NCBI RefSeq assembly: GCF_001618865.1
Contig: NZ_CP015136.1
Coordinates: 3,755,001-3,819,000 of the forward strand
Length of the DNA: 64,000 nt
Direction of reading: 5' to 3'
Source: Luteitalea pratensis
GTDB taxonomy: Bacteria; Acidobacteriota; Vicinamibacteria; Vicinamibacterales; Vicinamibacteraceae
The position numbers and the translations under genes are program-made. This document shows positions 41,726 to 51,654 of this stretch, piece by piece (position 1 is the first letter of the stretch; each line of letters begins with the position of its first letter). The notes under the pieces are model-generated. The model was not told the origin of the DNA. It searched no databases and saw only the letters and a list, made by a program, of their open reading frames with translations.

Positions 41726-42364
41726 ATGGACAGCATGAATCGACGCAAGGTGCTGAAGGTGCTCGGAGCCGCGCCCGCCATGGTCGGCATCGCCTGGACC
41801 GAGGCCGAGGCGCAGCAGGCCCACCAGCACGCGCAGCAGGCGAAGAAGTCGGCTGCCGCGGCCAAGGCTCCCTACAAGCCGAAGTACTTCACGCCGCACG
41901 AAATGGCCACGGTCACGGCGCTGACCAACCTGATCATCCCGAAGGACGAGCGGTCCGGGAATGCCAGCGAGGCCGGCGTGCCCGAGTTCATCGACTACAT
42001 GATGATCGACCAGCCCGATCGCCAGACGATGATGCGTGGCGGTCTCCGGTGGCTCGATAGCGAGTGCCGCAAGCGCTATGGGCAGCCGTTCGTGAAGAGC
42101 ACCGAGGCACAGCAGACCGAGATCTGCGACGCGCTAGCGTATCCGGCCAAGGCGAAGCCGGAACATTCGCACGGCGTCCGCTTTTTCAGTGCGGTCCGGG
42201 ATCTGACAGCCACCGGCTTCTTCACGAGCAAGATCGGCATCGCCGACCTCGACTACAAGGGCAATACCTTCGTGCCCAAGTGGACCGGCGCGCCGAAGGA
42301 GGCCCTCGACCACCTCGGTGTCAGCTACGAGCCGCTAGGCAAGTGGTACACGGAGTCGATGTAA
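41726..42364 (+). CDS. Gluconate 2-dehydrogenase subunit 3 family protein, Tat-exported
   Basis: 212 residues. MNRRKVLKVLGAAPAMVGIA is a twin-arginine signal; after a linker rich in Ala, Lys and His, the domain reads YFTPHEMATVTALTNLIIPK, GVPEFIDYMMIDQPDRQT and GVRFFSAVRDLTATGFFTSK, matching subunit III of membrane-bound gluconate dehydrogenases. These small subunits escort and stabilise the GMC catalytic subunit. The position directly behind the GMC gene confirms the pairing. Confidence 0.88.
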   Translation: MDSMNRRKVLKVLGAAPAMVGIAWTEAEAQQAHQHAQQAKKSAAAAKAPYKPKYFTPHEMATVTALTNLIIPKDERSGNASEAGVPEFIDYMMIDQPDRQTMMRGGLRWLDSECRKRYGQPFVKSTEAQQTEICDALAYPAKAKPEHSHGVRFFSAVRDLTATGFFTSKIGIADLDYKGNTFVPKWTGAPKEALDHLGVSYEPLGKWYTESM

Positions 42365-42373
42365 TCTAGCGGC

Positions 42374-43834
42374 ATGTTGCTCCGCATTTCCGCTTCAATT
42401 GTCGGCCTGGGGGCGCTTGCCGCCGGGCCGCTGCTGCTGGCGCAGGCGCCAGCGCCCAAGAAGGACGTCGCCAAGGTCTGGACCGACGTCTGTGCCAGCT
42501 GCCACGGCGCCTCCATGCAGGGGGCGCAGGCACCGAGCATGCTCGACGACACCTGGGTCTCAGGCAACGGCGACGATGCCGCCCTCGCCTCGACGATCAA
42601 GAACGGCCGCGTGCCCACGGGCATGCCCGCGTTCGGCACCCTGTTGAACGACGAAGACATTCGCGCGATGGTCGTCTACATCCGCGAGACGGCCGGCAAG
42701 GCGAAGGCGGCGGGCGCTGGCTATGCCGCACCCGCGGCCAACGTCGTCGTGCAGAGCGAGAAGCATGCGTTCAAGCTCGAGACCGTCCTCGAAGGCGTCA
42801 CGGCGCCGTGGGGCCTGGACTTCCTGCCTGATGGCCGGATGCTGATCACGGAGAAAGGCGGTGCCCTCCGGATCGCCGACGCCAAGGGCGTGCTCGCCGC
42901 CGAGCCGGTGCAGGGTGTGCCCGCCGTGTGGTCGAAGGGCCAGGGCGGCCTGCTCGACGTGGCGGTGCATCCCGACTACGCGAAGAACGGCTGGATCTAC
43001 CTCTCCTACAGCGACCCGGGCGAGAACGACTCGGCGATGACGGCCGTCATTCGCGCCAAGCTGAATGGCAACGCGCTCGTCGAGGTGCAGCAGCTGTTCA
43101 AGGCGCCCGCGGCCACCTATCGCACGGCCAACGTGCACTTCGGGTCGCGGCTCGTATTCGACGGCAAGGGGCACGTGTTCTTCTCGATCGGGGAGCGCGG
43201 ACAGCAGGACGATGCGCAGACCGTCACGCGTCCCAACGGCAAGGTTCACCGCATCAACGAGGATGGATCGATCCCCACGGACAACCCGTTTGCCGACAAG
43301 GCCGATGCGATCAAGAGCATCTGGAGCTACGGTCATCGCAATCCGCAGGGCCTGACAATGCACCCGACGACAGGCGCGCTCTACGACGTCGAGCACGGCC
43401 CGCGCGGTGGTGACGAACTCAACCTCGTCGAAAAGGGCAAGAACTACGGCTGGCCGGTCATCACCTACGGGATGAACTACAACGGCACGCCGATGACCGA
43501 CAAGACGGCGGCGCCGGGCATGGAGCAGCCGCTCACGTACTGGGTGCCGTCGATCGCCGTGTCCTCGATCGGTTTCTACACCGGCGGCAAGTTCCCCGCG
43601 TGGAAGGGCAACCTGTTTCTCGGATCGCTCGCGGCCCAGGAACTCCGCCGCCTGGAGTTGACGCCGACGGGAGTGAAGCAGGAAGTGCTGTTCAAGAACG
43701 TCGGCCGCTTGCGCGACGTCGTGATGGGACCTGACGGCGCGATCTACATCGCCTTCAATCAGCCCGATCGCATCGCCCGCATCGTCCCGGCGTCCGCCAC
43801 GGGCACGAGCGCCGCGGCGAATCAGGCCAGGTAG
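42374..43834 (+). CDS. Cytochrome c fused to PQQ-dependent sugar dehydrogenase (YliI/soluble GDH-like)
   Basis: 486 residues. A signal peptide (…[11 protein letters not shown]) leads into a class I cytochrome c domain with [13 protein letters not shown] (CxxCH haem site) and the axial-Met region GMPAFG. From about residue 130 a six-bladed propeller of the soluble glucose dehydrogenase/aldose sugar dehydrogenase type begins ([34 protein letters not shown]-like loop at 43180, [32 protein letters not shown]). The fused haem domain can pass electrons to the respiratory chain and may also accept them from the GMC complex encoded just before. Confidence 0.88.
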   Translation: MLLRISASIVGLGALAAGPLLLAQAPAPKKDVAKVWTDVCASCHGASMQGAQAPSMLDDTWVSGNGDDAALASTIKNGRVPTGMPAFGTLLNDEDIRAMVVYIRETAGKAKAAGAGYAAPAANVVVQSEKHAFKLETVLEGVTAPWGLDFLPDGRMLITEKGGALRIADAKGVLAAEPVQGVPAVWSKGQGGLLDVAVHPDYAKNGWIYLSYSDPGENDSAMTAVIRAKLNGNALVEVQQLFKAPAATYRTANVHFGSRLVFDGKGHVFFSIGERGQQDDAQTVTRPNGKVHRINEDGSIPTDNPFADKADAIKSIWSYGHRNPQGLTMHPTTGALYDVEHGPRGGDELNLVEKGKNYGWPVITYGMNYNGTPMTDKTAAPGMEQPLTYWVPSIAVSSIGFYTGGKFPAWKGNLFLGSLAAQELRRLELTPTGVKQEVLFKNVGRLRDVVMGPDGAIYIAFNQPDRIARIVPASATGTSAAANQAR

Positions 43835-43854
43835 GACGGGCGGAAGGCGCGGCG

Positions 43855-45807
43855 ATGGCTCCTTCCGTCCCTCTCGCACTCGATCGCGGCGACGCCGCGA
43901 TCTTCGACGTCACGACGGCTGCCCCTGGGCCCGCGGGGCAGCTGCCGCTCACCCCCGACGATCTCCTCCAGAAGCCGAGCGGCGACCTCTTCGGCTGGTC
44001 GCTGGACGTCGGCATGGGTTGGGCCCCCGGCGCGCTCCGCCAGTCGCAGATGCTGCTGCTCAGCACGCTGGGCGGCATGCGCGAGCCGGACGGTACGCCC
44101 CTCGCGCTCGGGTACCACACAGGACACTGGGAGGTCGGCCTCCTGATGCGTGAGGCGGCGCTGACATGTCGGGCTACCGGCTGGACCCCCTTCGCGGGCT
44201 TCTGCACCGATCCGTGTGACGGACGATCGCAGGGCACGCCGGGCATGTTCGACAGCCTGCCGTACCGCAACGACGCGGCCACGGTGCTCGGTCGTCTCAT
44301 TCGCTCGCTTCCGACCCGCGCTGCCGTGCTCGGCGTGGCCACCTGCGACAAGGGCTTGCCGGCGATGCTGATGGCCATGGCCGGTGCTGGCGACTTGCCG
44401 GTCGCGATCGTGCCTGGTGGCGTGACGTTGCCTGCGACCGACGGCGAGGATGCCGGCACGGTGCAGACGATCGGCGCCCGCTTCTCGCACGGACTCATCT
44501 CGCTCGAGGAGGCCGCGGCGCTCGGCTGCCGGGCGTGCGCGTCGCCTGGCGGCGGATGCCAGTTCCTCGGTACCGCGGCTTCGGCGCAGGTGGTGTCGGA
44601 GGCACTGGGGCTCGCCGTTCCGCACAGCGCGCTCGCGCCTTCCGGGCAAGCCATCTGGCTCGACGGCGCGGCCCGCGCGGTGTATGCACTGCAGGCACAG
44701 CACGCCCTCGGCTGGACCGCCCGTTCGATCGTCACCGACGCCGCGATCCGCAACGCGATGGTGGCGCACGCGGCATTCGGCGGTTCGACGAACCTGCTCC
44801 TGCACGTGCCGGCAATCGCGCATGCCGCGGGCCTGACGCGTCCTGGCATCGCCGACTGGATGGCTGTCAACCGAGCCGTCCCGCGCCTCGTCGACGCGCT
44901 GCCTGCCGGGCCGCATCCAACCGTCCGCGTCCACCTGGCGGGCGGCGTTCCCGAGGTGCTGCTGCACCTGCGCGCGCTCGGCCTGCTCGAGACCGGCGTG
45001 CCGACCTGCACCGGCCTCACGCTCGGCGACGTCCTCGACTGGTGGGAGCAGAGTGAACGCCGCCAGCGCTGCCGCCAGATCCTGCGCGACCGGGATCGGG
45101 TCGATCCCGATGCCGTGATCCTGCCGCCATCGACGGCAGCGGCCGCGGGGCTGACCAGCACGGTGTGCTTCATGCGCGGCACACTGGCGCCGGAGGGCGC
45201 GATCGTGAAGAGCACCGCCATCGCTCGCGACCTCCTCGATGCCGACGGCATCTACCGGCACCTGGGACCGGCGCGCGTGTTCACCAGCGAGGCCGACGCC
45301 ATTCGCGCCATCAAGGGGCAGGACGAGACCGCGCTCGCGCCAGGTGAAGTCGTCGTGGTCGCCGGGATCGGGCCGATGGGTACGGGGATGGAAGAGGTCT
45401 ACCAGGTGACGTCGGCCTTGAAGCACCTGCCGCGCCTGCGTGGCACGCCGTTGCTCACCGACGCGCGATTCTCGGGCGTGTCCACCGGGCCCTGCGTCGG
45501 GCACATCGGTCCCGAGGCCCTGGCCGGCGGCCCGCTCGGACGCCTTCGCGACGGCGATCGCGTGCGGGTGGAGATCGATACGCGCGCACTCGCGGGCACC
45601 ATCGACCTCGTGCGCGAGGACCCTGTGACGGGTGAACTGGTGCCCGATGTCGAGACGCTCGCGAACCGCACGCCACATCCGGCGCTGGCGCCGCACCCGA
45701 AGCTGCCGCCTGCGACGCGGCTCTGGGCGGCATTGCAGGCCGCGAGCGGTGGAACGTGGGGCGGCTGCGTCTACGATGTGGACAGTATCGTGGAGAAGCT
45801 CAGGTAG
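43855..45807 (+). CDS. YjhG/YagF family D-xylonate-type dehydratase (IlvD/Edd superfamily)
   Basis: 650 residues, the usual length of the YjhG/YagF group. Landmarks: [68 protein letters not shown] with an iron-sulfur cysteine, [27 protein letters not shown] with another, and [20 protein letters not shown]. Members dehydrate D-xylonate or related sugar acids to 2-keto-3-deoxy acids. No aldolase for the product is seen in this window. It sits 21 bases after the PQQ dehydrogenase, which would supply aldonic acids, so an oxidative sugar route is plausible. Confidence 0.88.
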   Translation: MAPSVPLALDRGDAAIFDVTTAAPGPAGQLPLTPDDLLQKPSGDLFGWSLDVGMGWAPGALRQSQMLLLSTLGGMREPDGTPLALGYHTGHWEVGLLMREAALTCRATGWTPFAGFCTDPCDGRSQGTPGMFDSLPYRNDAATVLGRLIRSLPTRAAVLGVATCDKGLPAMLMAMAGAGDLPVAIVPGGVTLPATDGEDAGTVQTIGARFSHGLISLEEAAALGCRACASPGGGCQFLGTAASAQVVSEALGLAVPHSALAPSGQAIWLDGAARAVYALQAQHALGWTARSIVTDAAIRNAMVAHAAFGGSTNLLLHVPAIAHAAGLTRPGIADWMAVNRAVPRLVDALPAGPHPTVRVHLAGGVPEVLLHLRALGLLETGVPTCTGLTLGDVLDWWEQSERRQRCRQILRDRDRVDPDAVILPPSTAAAAGLTSTVCFMRGTLAPEGAIVKSTAIARDLLDADGIYRHLGPARVFTSEADAIRAIKGQDETALAPGEVVVVAGIGPMGTGMEEVYQVTSALKHLPRLRGTPLLTDARFSGVSTGPCVGHIGPEALAGGPLGRLRDGDRVRVEIDTRALAGTIDLVREDPVTGELVPDVETLANRTPHPALAPHPKLPPATRLWAALQAASGGTWGGCVYDVDSIVEKLR

Positions 45808-45832
45808 GCTGCAGCCTGCCGCCTACGGCCTG
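45803..45832. repeat. GTAGGCTGCAGCC array (short copy)
   Basis: GTAGGCTGCAGCCTGCCGCC then TACGGCCTGTG. It overlaps the last codons of the dehydratase gene, so the repeat supplies its stop codon. Confidence 0.7.
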
Positions 45833-45861
45833 TGAAACCCAAAGCGCTCGGAGACACCGAC

Positions 45862-46989
45862 ATGCGTAAGCCCGAGGCCACCCGTCGACAGTTCCTCCAG
45901 GCCACGGGCCTGACCGCGGCCGCCGCGTTCGCGGGGGCTCGGATCGCCGCGCAGCCGCAACTGCCAGGCCCGCCAGCGAAGAAACTCGGGTTCGCGGTCG
46001 TCGGCCTGGGCAGCCTGGCGATCAACCAGATCCTGCCAGCGTTCGCGCACTGCCGGCATGCGAAGGCGACCGCGCTGGTCAGCGGTGACGCGGCGAAGGC
46101 GAAATCGCTCGCCACGACCTACGGCGTACCGGAATCGGGTCTCTACAGCTACGAGACCTACGACCGGTTGAAGGACAACGCCGATGTCGACATCGTCTAC
46201 GTCGTGTTGCCCAACAGCATGCACCCGGAGTACACGGTGCGGGCGCACAAGGCCGGCAAGCACGTGCTGTGCGAGAAGCCGATGGCCAATACGCCGCAGG
46301 ACTGCGAGGCGATGATCGCCGCGGCGAAGGCCGCCGGAAAGAAGCTGATGATCGGCTATCGCCTGCGGTATGAGCCGAACAACATGGCGATGATCAAGAT
46401 GGCTCGCGAGCAGGAGTTCGGCAAGCCGAAGGTGATCCTGTGTGAAGCCGGTTTCAGCATCGGCGATCCGAAGCAGTGGCGGCTCAAGAAGGCATTGGCC
46501 GGTGGCGGATCGCTGATGGACATCGGCATCTACGCGCTGAACGCGGCGCGGTACCTCTCCGGTGAGGAACCGGTGGCGATCAACGCGATCTCCTACACCA
46601 CCCCTGGTGATGTGCGCTTTGCCGATGGCGTCGAGGAGACGATCAACTTCCAGCTGCGCTTCCCGAGTGGTGTGCTCGCCAATTGTGTCTCCAGCTATGG
46701 CGTCGGCCTCAACCGGTTCCGCGTCCACGCCGAGAAGGCCTCGTTCGAACTCGAACCGGCGCTGAGCTACAGCGACCTGCGGATGCGCGTGCTGCGCGGC
46801 GGTACGGTCGAACTGCGATCGCTGCCCGAGCGCAATCAGTTCGCCCTCGAGATGGACCATATGGCCGAGTGCGTGCAGGGCAACGCGGAGCCGCGCACGC
46901 CGGGTGAGGAAGGCCTGAAGGACCTGCGCGCGATGATGGCGATCTACGAGGCGGCCAGGAGCAGCAAGACCGTGACGCTCAACGCCTGA
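45862..46989 (+). CDS. Gfo/Idh/MocA oxidoreductase, glucose-fructose oxidoreductase-like, Tat-exported
   Basis: 375 residues from the ATG at 45862, which has GGAG ten bases upstream; a GTG at 45832 would add ten residues. The Tat signal is EATRRQFLQATGLTAAAAFA. The Rossmann part reads LGFAVVGLGSLAINQILPAF and VLCEKPMANTPQDCEAM with the EKP motif; LMIGYRLRYEPNNMAMIKM and GGGSLMDIGIYALNAARYLS match Zymomonas-type glucose-fructose oxidoreductase, a periplasmic enzyme with bound NADP that makes gluconolactone and sorbitol. The fit with a neighbouring aldonic-acid dehydratase is good. The 3' end overlaps the convergent EamA gene by 11 bases. Confidence 0.88.
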   Translation: MRKPEATRRQFLQATGLTAAAAFAGARIAAQPQLPGPPAKKLGFAVVGLGSLAINQILPAFAHCRHAKATALVSGDAAKAKSLATTYGVPESGLYSYETYDRLKDNADVDIVYVVLPNSMHPEYTVRAHKAGKHVLCEKPMANTPQDCEAMIAAAKAAGKKLMIGYRLRYEPNNMAMIKMAREQEFGKPKVILCEAGFSIGDPKQWRLKKALAGGGSLMDIGIYALNAARYLSGEEPVAINAISYTTPGDVRFADGVEETINFQLRFPSGVLANCVSSYGVGLNRFRVHAEKASFELEPALSYSDLRMRVLRGGTVELRSLPERNQFALEMDHMAECVQGNAEPRTPGEEGLKDLRAMMAIYEAARSSKTVTLNA

Positions 46990-48013
46990 CGCCGACGTTC
47001 CCCGGAGGTGCATCGGTGTCGCGAGTGGGCGGCATCGATCGTTGCGCACTCGCGACGATCACCTCGCCTGACACGATCATCAGCACCGCCACGAGCGTGG
47101 CGGCCGAAGGCGCGCCTTCGGTCAGGCGTGAGGCCACCAGCGCCACGACCGCCTGGACGGGTGCCTGTGCGGACAGCACCCACAGGGGGACGCCCGTCAG
47201 GGCCGCGAACCGGCACAGGAACAGTCCAAGGAGGACGGATGCGCTCAGCATGCCGAGCGCGATCGTGCCGGCGCCGACACGCACCGGGTCCGCCGAGCCC
47301 ATCGCGAGTGCCAGCACAACGAAGCCGATCGTGTTCACGATGTGGCGCCACACGGTCAAGGCAACGGCCCCAGGCAGTCCTCCTGCCCTGGCGATGCGGC
47401 TCGCGCCGAGATACGCCACCGAGGAAGCCGCGACGTACACGACGGCCGCCGTCAGGCCGCTGGTCCCGACCGCTCCAGTCCAGACGATGAGGAGGCCGCC
47501 GGCGAGCGCGACCGCAGCGCCGGCGAGTCCACGCCCGGTCCACGGCTCGTGCAATACCAGGATCGCCACCGGAGCCTGGACGATCCAGTCGAGGCGGGTC
47601 AGGAACACGTACTCGGCCACCCGGCTGCTTCGGGCCAATCCGGCGTAGAACGCCACGCCGGCGACGAGGAAGCCTGCCAGGCTCGACACGAAGGCCACGC
47701 GCCAGGCCGGCGATGTCAGGGCCGACGTCCATTCGCGCACGTGCTGCCGCGCACCAGGCAGGATCAGCAGCGTCGCGAGACTTGCCGTGCCGAGTCCATA
47801 GACCAGGGCGATGCCCGGCAGGAGTGCGGTGCGCGCGATGACCGCCGCGACGATGAACGGGGACAGACCGGCAAGGACGTGCGAGGCGAAGCCGAGCGCC
47901 AGGCCGAGCGCCGCACGAATGGGCGCCGAGGCAGCGTCGGGCTGTCCCAGCCCGACGTCCGGACCGCCGTCGGCCGTGCGGGGGGCGAGGGGGCGCGTCA
48001 CGGTCGCCCGCAT
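46979..48013 (-). CDS. DMT superfamily (EamA-like) transporter
   Basis: 344 residues with about ten helices in two repeats: PIRAALGLALGFASHVLAGL, FIVAAVIARTALLPGIALVY, FVSSLAGFLVAGVAFYAGLA, VQAPVAILVLHEPWTGRGLA, then LALAMGSADPVR, ALGMLSASVLLGLFLCRF and LSAQAPVQAVVALVASRL. These are signs of drug/metabolite transporter permeases; substrates cannot be predicted. The gene runs convergently into the GFOR-like gene and divides the metabolic block from the repair block. Confidence 0.78.
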   Translation of the reverse strand: MRATVTRPLAPRTADGGPDVGLGQPDAASAPIRAALGLALGFASHVLAGLSPFIVAAVIARTALLPGIALVYGLGTASLATLLILPGARQHVREWTSALTSPAWRVAFVSSLAGFLVAGVAFYAGLARSSRVAEYVFLTRLDWIVQAPVAILVLHEPWTGRGLAGAAVALAGGLLIVWTGAVGTSGLTAAVVYVAASSVAYLGASRIARAGGLPGAVALTVWRHIVNTIGFVVLALAMGSADPVRVGAGTIALGMLSASVLLGLFLCRFAALTGVPLWVLSAQAPVQAVVALVASRLTEGAPSAATLVAVLMIVSGEVIVASAQRSMPPTRDTDAPPGNVGVRR

Positions 48014-48023
48014 CGTAGCGCAG

Positions 48024-50591
48024 TCAATGTGCGCGGATCGCCCCCGCCTCCGGCACGTCGTCGAGGACGTCGCGGATCTTGCGCGCCAGCGCCAGCGGCG
48101 TATAGGGCTTCTGGATGAACGAGACGTCGGCCATCAACAACCCGTGACGCACCATCGCATCGTCGGTGTAGCCGCTCATGAAGAGCGCTTTCACGGCGGG
48201 AAGCCTGGTGCGCAGCGACGTCACCAGTTCGGGTCCACCCATGTGGGGCATGACGACGTCGGTCAGGACGAGGTCGATGCCGCCCTTGTGCCGCGTCGCG
48301 ACACGAAGCGCGTCGTGGCCGTCATTCGCGGTGAGCAGTGTGTAGCCATGTCTTGCCAGGCTGCGCAGGAGCAGCTCACGCACGTTCTCCTCGTCCTCGA
48401 CGATCAGGATCGTCTCGTGGCCGCTGACGTCGGGCACCGCCTCTGTCGCGACGACCTCGGCCGGGATCGGATCGGCCACGGCGGGGAAGTAGAGCGTGAA
48501 GCGCGATCCACTACCTGGCGCGCTCTGCACGTCGATGCTGCCGCCGCTCTGGCGGACGACGCCGAACACCATCGCCAGTCCCAATCCAGTGCCGACACCG
48601 ACCGGCTTGGTCGTGTAGAAGGGCTCGAAGATACGTGCCATCACGTCCGGCGTCATGCCGCCTCCGGTATCGGTGATCGACAACATCGCGTGCGCGAAGG
48701 ACGGCGTCTCGGCCGCACCCTCCTCGTTCTCGGCTCCGCGCATGACGTTGCCCGTCTCGAGCGTCAGGCGTCCACCTGAAGGCATCGCGTCGCGTGCGTT
48801 CACGACCAGGTTCATCAATACCTGATTCAGCTGGCTGGGATCGATCTTGACGTGGTGCAGTCGCGGCGCGAGCACCGTCGAGAGGATGATGTTCTCGCCG
48901 ATCAATCGTCGCAGCATCGCGCTGGTGTCGGCGACGACAGTGTTGAGGTCGAGGACGCGCGGCTGCAGCAGCGACTTGCGGCTGAAGCCGAGCAGTTGTC
49001 GCGTGAGAGTCGTGGCCCGTTCGCCCGCCTCGCGAATGGCCTGCGCCGAGGCCCGGGCCACGGCACCCAACTGCTGGTCGGCCAACAACAGTTCACTGTA
49101 TCCGTTGATCAACGTCAGCAGGTTGTTGAAGTCGTGCGCCACGCCACCGGCGAGTTGTCCGACCGCCTCCATCTTCTGCGCCTGCCGCAACTGGTGTTCG
49201 AGGTTGTGCCGTTCGGTGACGTCCTGCGCGAGCGAGAGCAGGCCGGCGAAGGTCCCGTCCGCCTCGATGATCGGTGTGTTGTGCCACTCGCAGGTGATGG
49301 TCCGGCCGTCCCTGGTGCGGTTCTCCGCCTCGACGTGGGCGTCCATATTGCCCGCGACGACCTCGGCGAAGATTCGCGTCATGTCGGCCCGCGACTGCTC
49401 GGTCACGATGACGTCGAACGGGTGCCGTCCCAACACCTCCGCTTCGCTGTACCCGAACAGCCGTTCGGCGGCCGGGTTCCAGCGTGTGAACCGGAAGTCG
49501 GCATCGGTCGTCAGGTACGCAAGCGGCATGCGCTCGATCTGGACCTGGAGCCGGGACAGCAGATGGCTGCGCTCGGCCTCCGCCCGTTTCCTGTCCGTGA
49601 TGTCGCGGCCGATGCCGATGAGGCCTGTGGGGGCACCGGAGGCGTCCAGGAGCGGCACCTTGGTCGTGAGGTGCCATGTTGTCCGGCCATCGGCGCGAAC
49701 CGTGCGCACTTCGACGTTGCGCAACTCCTCGCCGCCGAAGACACGACGGTCGCCTTCCAGGTAATCGTGGGCTCGCTCCGGGGGGAACACATCACTATCC
49801 AACTTGCCGATCAGATCCGCCTCGCGCGCGACGTCGGCCTGGGCCAGGGTCGCCGCGTTGACGATGACGTAGCGGCCCTGCCTGTCCTTGGTGAAGATGA
49901 TGTCCGGCAGCGTGTCGATGAGCGTCCGCAGCACCGTCCGCTCACGGTCGAGGGAGACTCGCGCCCCGATCTCACGCTCCAGCGCATCGTCCAGCATGGC
50001 GAGCACGACGCCGATCGCCAGCGTGACCACCATGTTGACCAGCGCGAAACTGAGCGTGATCACGCCCCATGACGTCAGGTCCACCGACCGGCCAGGCCAG
50101 AGGACGCCAGGCGCGGCCCAGCCGATCAGCCCCATGGCCAGGAGCGTGAGCGTGCACAGAATCGACGACACGAACCCGACACGGAGCCCGAGCAGGATGG
50201 TCGTGAAGGTTGTGACCGCGAAGAGGAAGATCTGGCTCATCGGCCGGAACCAGACGATCAGGGCCACGCCCAGCACGTAGAAATTCAGGCAGTAGAAGGT
50301 GGCGCTCCAGCGGAACGCCACGCCGGGCGAGAGCACCAGGGTGAGCACCACCACCAGGGCCAGCGTGGCGGCGAGGGCAATGGACGGCAGGCCCTTGGCC
50401 AGCGCCACATAGGCGCTCGGGAGATAGACCAGGACGCCCGCGATCAGGGTGACTCGCAGGATGAGTACGAGCAGCCTGGCTCGCCACGGTCCGGGACCGT
50501 CGACCAGTCCCGCGAGGTCACGCTGTCCGATCACGCGTCCAATGCTCTCCTGTTCGCCCGTCGTTCGTCCACCGTCGCGCGGGCTGTGCAT
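48024..50591 (-). CDS. PAS-domain hybrid histidine kinase with receiver domain
   Basis: About 855 residues from the ATG at 50591. Order: six or so hydrophobic helices (LLVLILRVTLIAGVLVYLPS; ALAATLALVVVLTLVLSPGV; VTTFTTILLGLRVGFVSSI; LVNMVVTLAIGVVLAML), PAS 1 (LIDTLPDIIFTKDRQGRYVI), PAS 2 (YLTTDADFRFTRWNPAAERL), an unusual HisKA (GGVAHDFNNLLTLINGYSEL), an HATPase (NLVVNARDAMPSGG, TGLGLAMVFGVV) and a C-terminal receiver (ETILIVEDEENVRELL with the aspartate in GIDLVLTDVVMPHMGG). HDFNN-type kinases usually phosphorylate their own receiver and pass on to NtrC- or PilZ-like partners. No output gene is next to it. It is divergent from alkA, so regulation of repair by this kinase is possible but unproven. 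Confidence 0.9.
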   Translation of the reverse strand: MHSPRDGGRTTGEQESIGRVIGQRDLAGLVDGPGPWRARLLVLILRVTLIAGVLVYLPSAYVALAKGLPSIALAATLALVVVLTLVLSPGVAFRWSATFYCLNFYVLGVALIVWFRPMSQIFLFAVTTFTTILLGLRVGFVSSILCTLTLLAMGLIGWAAPGVLWPGRSVDLTSWGVITLSFALVNMVVTLAIGVVLAMLDDALEREIGARVSLDRERTVLRTLIDTLPDIIFTKDRQGRYVIVNAATLAQADVAREADLIGKLDSDVFPPERAHDYLEGDRRVFGGEELRNVEVRTVRADGRTTWHLTTKVPLLDASGAPTGLIGIGRDITDRKRAEAERSHLLSRLQVQIERMPLAYLTTDADFRFTRWNPAAERLFGYSEAEVLGRHPFDVIVTEQSRADMTRIFAEVVAGNMDAHVEAENRTRDGRTITCEWHNTPIIEADGTFAGLLSLAQDVTERHNLEHQLRQAQKMEAVGQLAGGVAHDFNNLLTLINGYSELLLADQQLGAVARASAQAIREAGERATTLTRQLLGFSRKSLLQPRVLDLNTVVADTSAMLRRLIGENIILSTVLAPRLHHVKIDPSQLNQVLMNLVVNARDAMPSGGRLTLETGNVMRGAENEEGAAETPSFAHAMLSITDTGGGMTPDVMARIFEPFYTTKPVGVGTGLGLAMVFGVVRQSGGSIDVQSAPGSGSRFTLYFPAVADPIPAEVVATEAVPDVSGHETILIVEDEENVRELLLRSLARHGYTLLTANDGHDALRVATRHKGGIDLVLTDVVMPHMGGPELVTSLRTRLPAVKALFMSGYTDDAMVRHGLLMADVSFIQKPYTPLALARKIRDVLDDVPEAGAIRAH

Positions 50592-50739
50592 GTGGAAGCA
50601 CCGCCCGCCCCGTTGCGCCTCACGCCGGGCACCGGGCTCCGGGCACCGTCGGCCTCGGGTCTTCGCTCGTGGTGTGGCGCCGTGAATCGGCTCCACCAGT
50701 CCGACCTGTACAAACCGGAGTGCAGTCCGGGTCGGTGTC

Positions 50740-51654
50740 ATGCGACGCTGGCATGTGGCATCCCCAGGGGCACTCGTGTCGCAAACAGTCGTTCCCGTGA
50801 AGGGGCAGTTCGACTGGCCCACCCAACGCTCCTGGATGTCGTCGCGCGCCATTGACGATGTGGAGTTGGTCGGTAGTGACAGCTATCGGCGTACGACTGC
50901 CATCGGTGCCGTTCCCGCCGTGGTCGAGGTGACCTGTCTCCCGTCGGCGCCTACCGTGGAGGTGAAGGTGCGGACCCTCGCACCGTGTGATGTGGGCGCC
51001 GTTGCCGCGCGGGTGACGCGGGTGCTGGATCTGGATCGCGACCTGCTGGCCATGAGGGGCCACTTCGCCGACGACCCGTTCCTCGCCGGCGCGCTGGCCT
51101 CGCATCCCACCTTGCGTGTGCCCGGCGGTTGGGACGCGTTCGAACTCGCCGTACGCGCGGTACTCGGTCAGCAGGTCACCGTCAGGGCCGCCCGTCAGTT
51201 GGCCTCCGATCTCGTGGCGATCTGTGGTTCAGCCATGCCCGTGGGCCTGCATGCCCTGGGACTCGCACGCCTGTTTCCGACCGCCGGGCAGGTGGCGGCA
51301 GCGGATCTGGGGGCGCTACGCATGCCGGGTGCTCGAAGAGCAACGCTGACGGCGTTGGCGCGTGCGGCGGCCGATGACGACCGATTGTTCGAGGCAGGTG
51401 GACCGCTGGACGACGTCATCGCGCGCCTGCGGGCCATCAAGGGGATCGGCGAGTGGACGGCACACTACATCGCCTTGCGCGCCTTGCGACACCCGGATGC
51501 GTTTCCCGCAAGCGACGTCGGCCTGCTGCGCGGCGCTGCCCGCGAGACCGGCACGCGACCCACACCCGACGCGTTGCTGCGGCGCGCCGAGCGTTGGCGT
51601 CCCTGCCGGGCCTATGCCGCCCAACTGCTCTGGGCCGAGGATGGTGATCGATGA
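50740..51654 (+). CDS. alkA: DNA-3-methyladenine glycosylase II
   Basis: Up to 304 residues. The AlkA N-terminal sheet is represented by GQFDWPTQRSWMSSRAIDDV and SYRRTTAIG; the helix-hairpin-helix GPD core by AVLGQQVTVRAARQLASDL, AIKGIGEWTAHYIALRAL and the catalytic Asp in FPASDVGLLRG. It removes alkylated bases. The best start is uncertain: the ATG at 50740 or the GTG at 50776 are both possible since the conserved part begins near residue 20. No Ada fusion is present. The stop overlaps ogt by four bases (ATGA), so the two alkylation-repair genes are an operon. Confidence 0.9.
   Translation: MRRWHVASPGALVSQTVVPVKGQFDWPTQRSWMSSRAIDDVELVGSDSYRRTTAIGAVPAVVEVTCLPSAPTVEVKVRTLAPCDVGAVAARVTRVLDLDRDLLAMRGHFADDPFLAGALASHPTLRVPGGWDAFELAVRAVLGQQVTVRAARQLASDLVAICGSAMPVGLHALGLARLFPTAGQVAAADLGALRMPGARRATLTALARAAADDDRLFEAGGPLDDVIARLRAIKGIGEWTAHYIALRALRHPDAFPASDVGLLRGAARETGTRPTPDALLRRAERWRPCRAYAAQLLWAEDGDR

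Noticed and set aside
42560-45696. Long minus-strand frames opposite the PQQ dehydrogenase and the YjhG-type dehydratase
   Set aside because: Shadows caused by high GC at third positions. The plus-strand proteins are complete and conserved.
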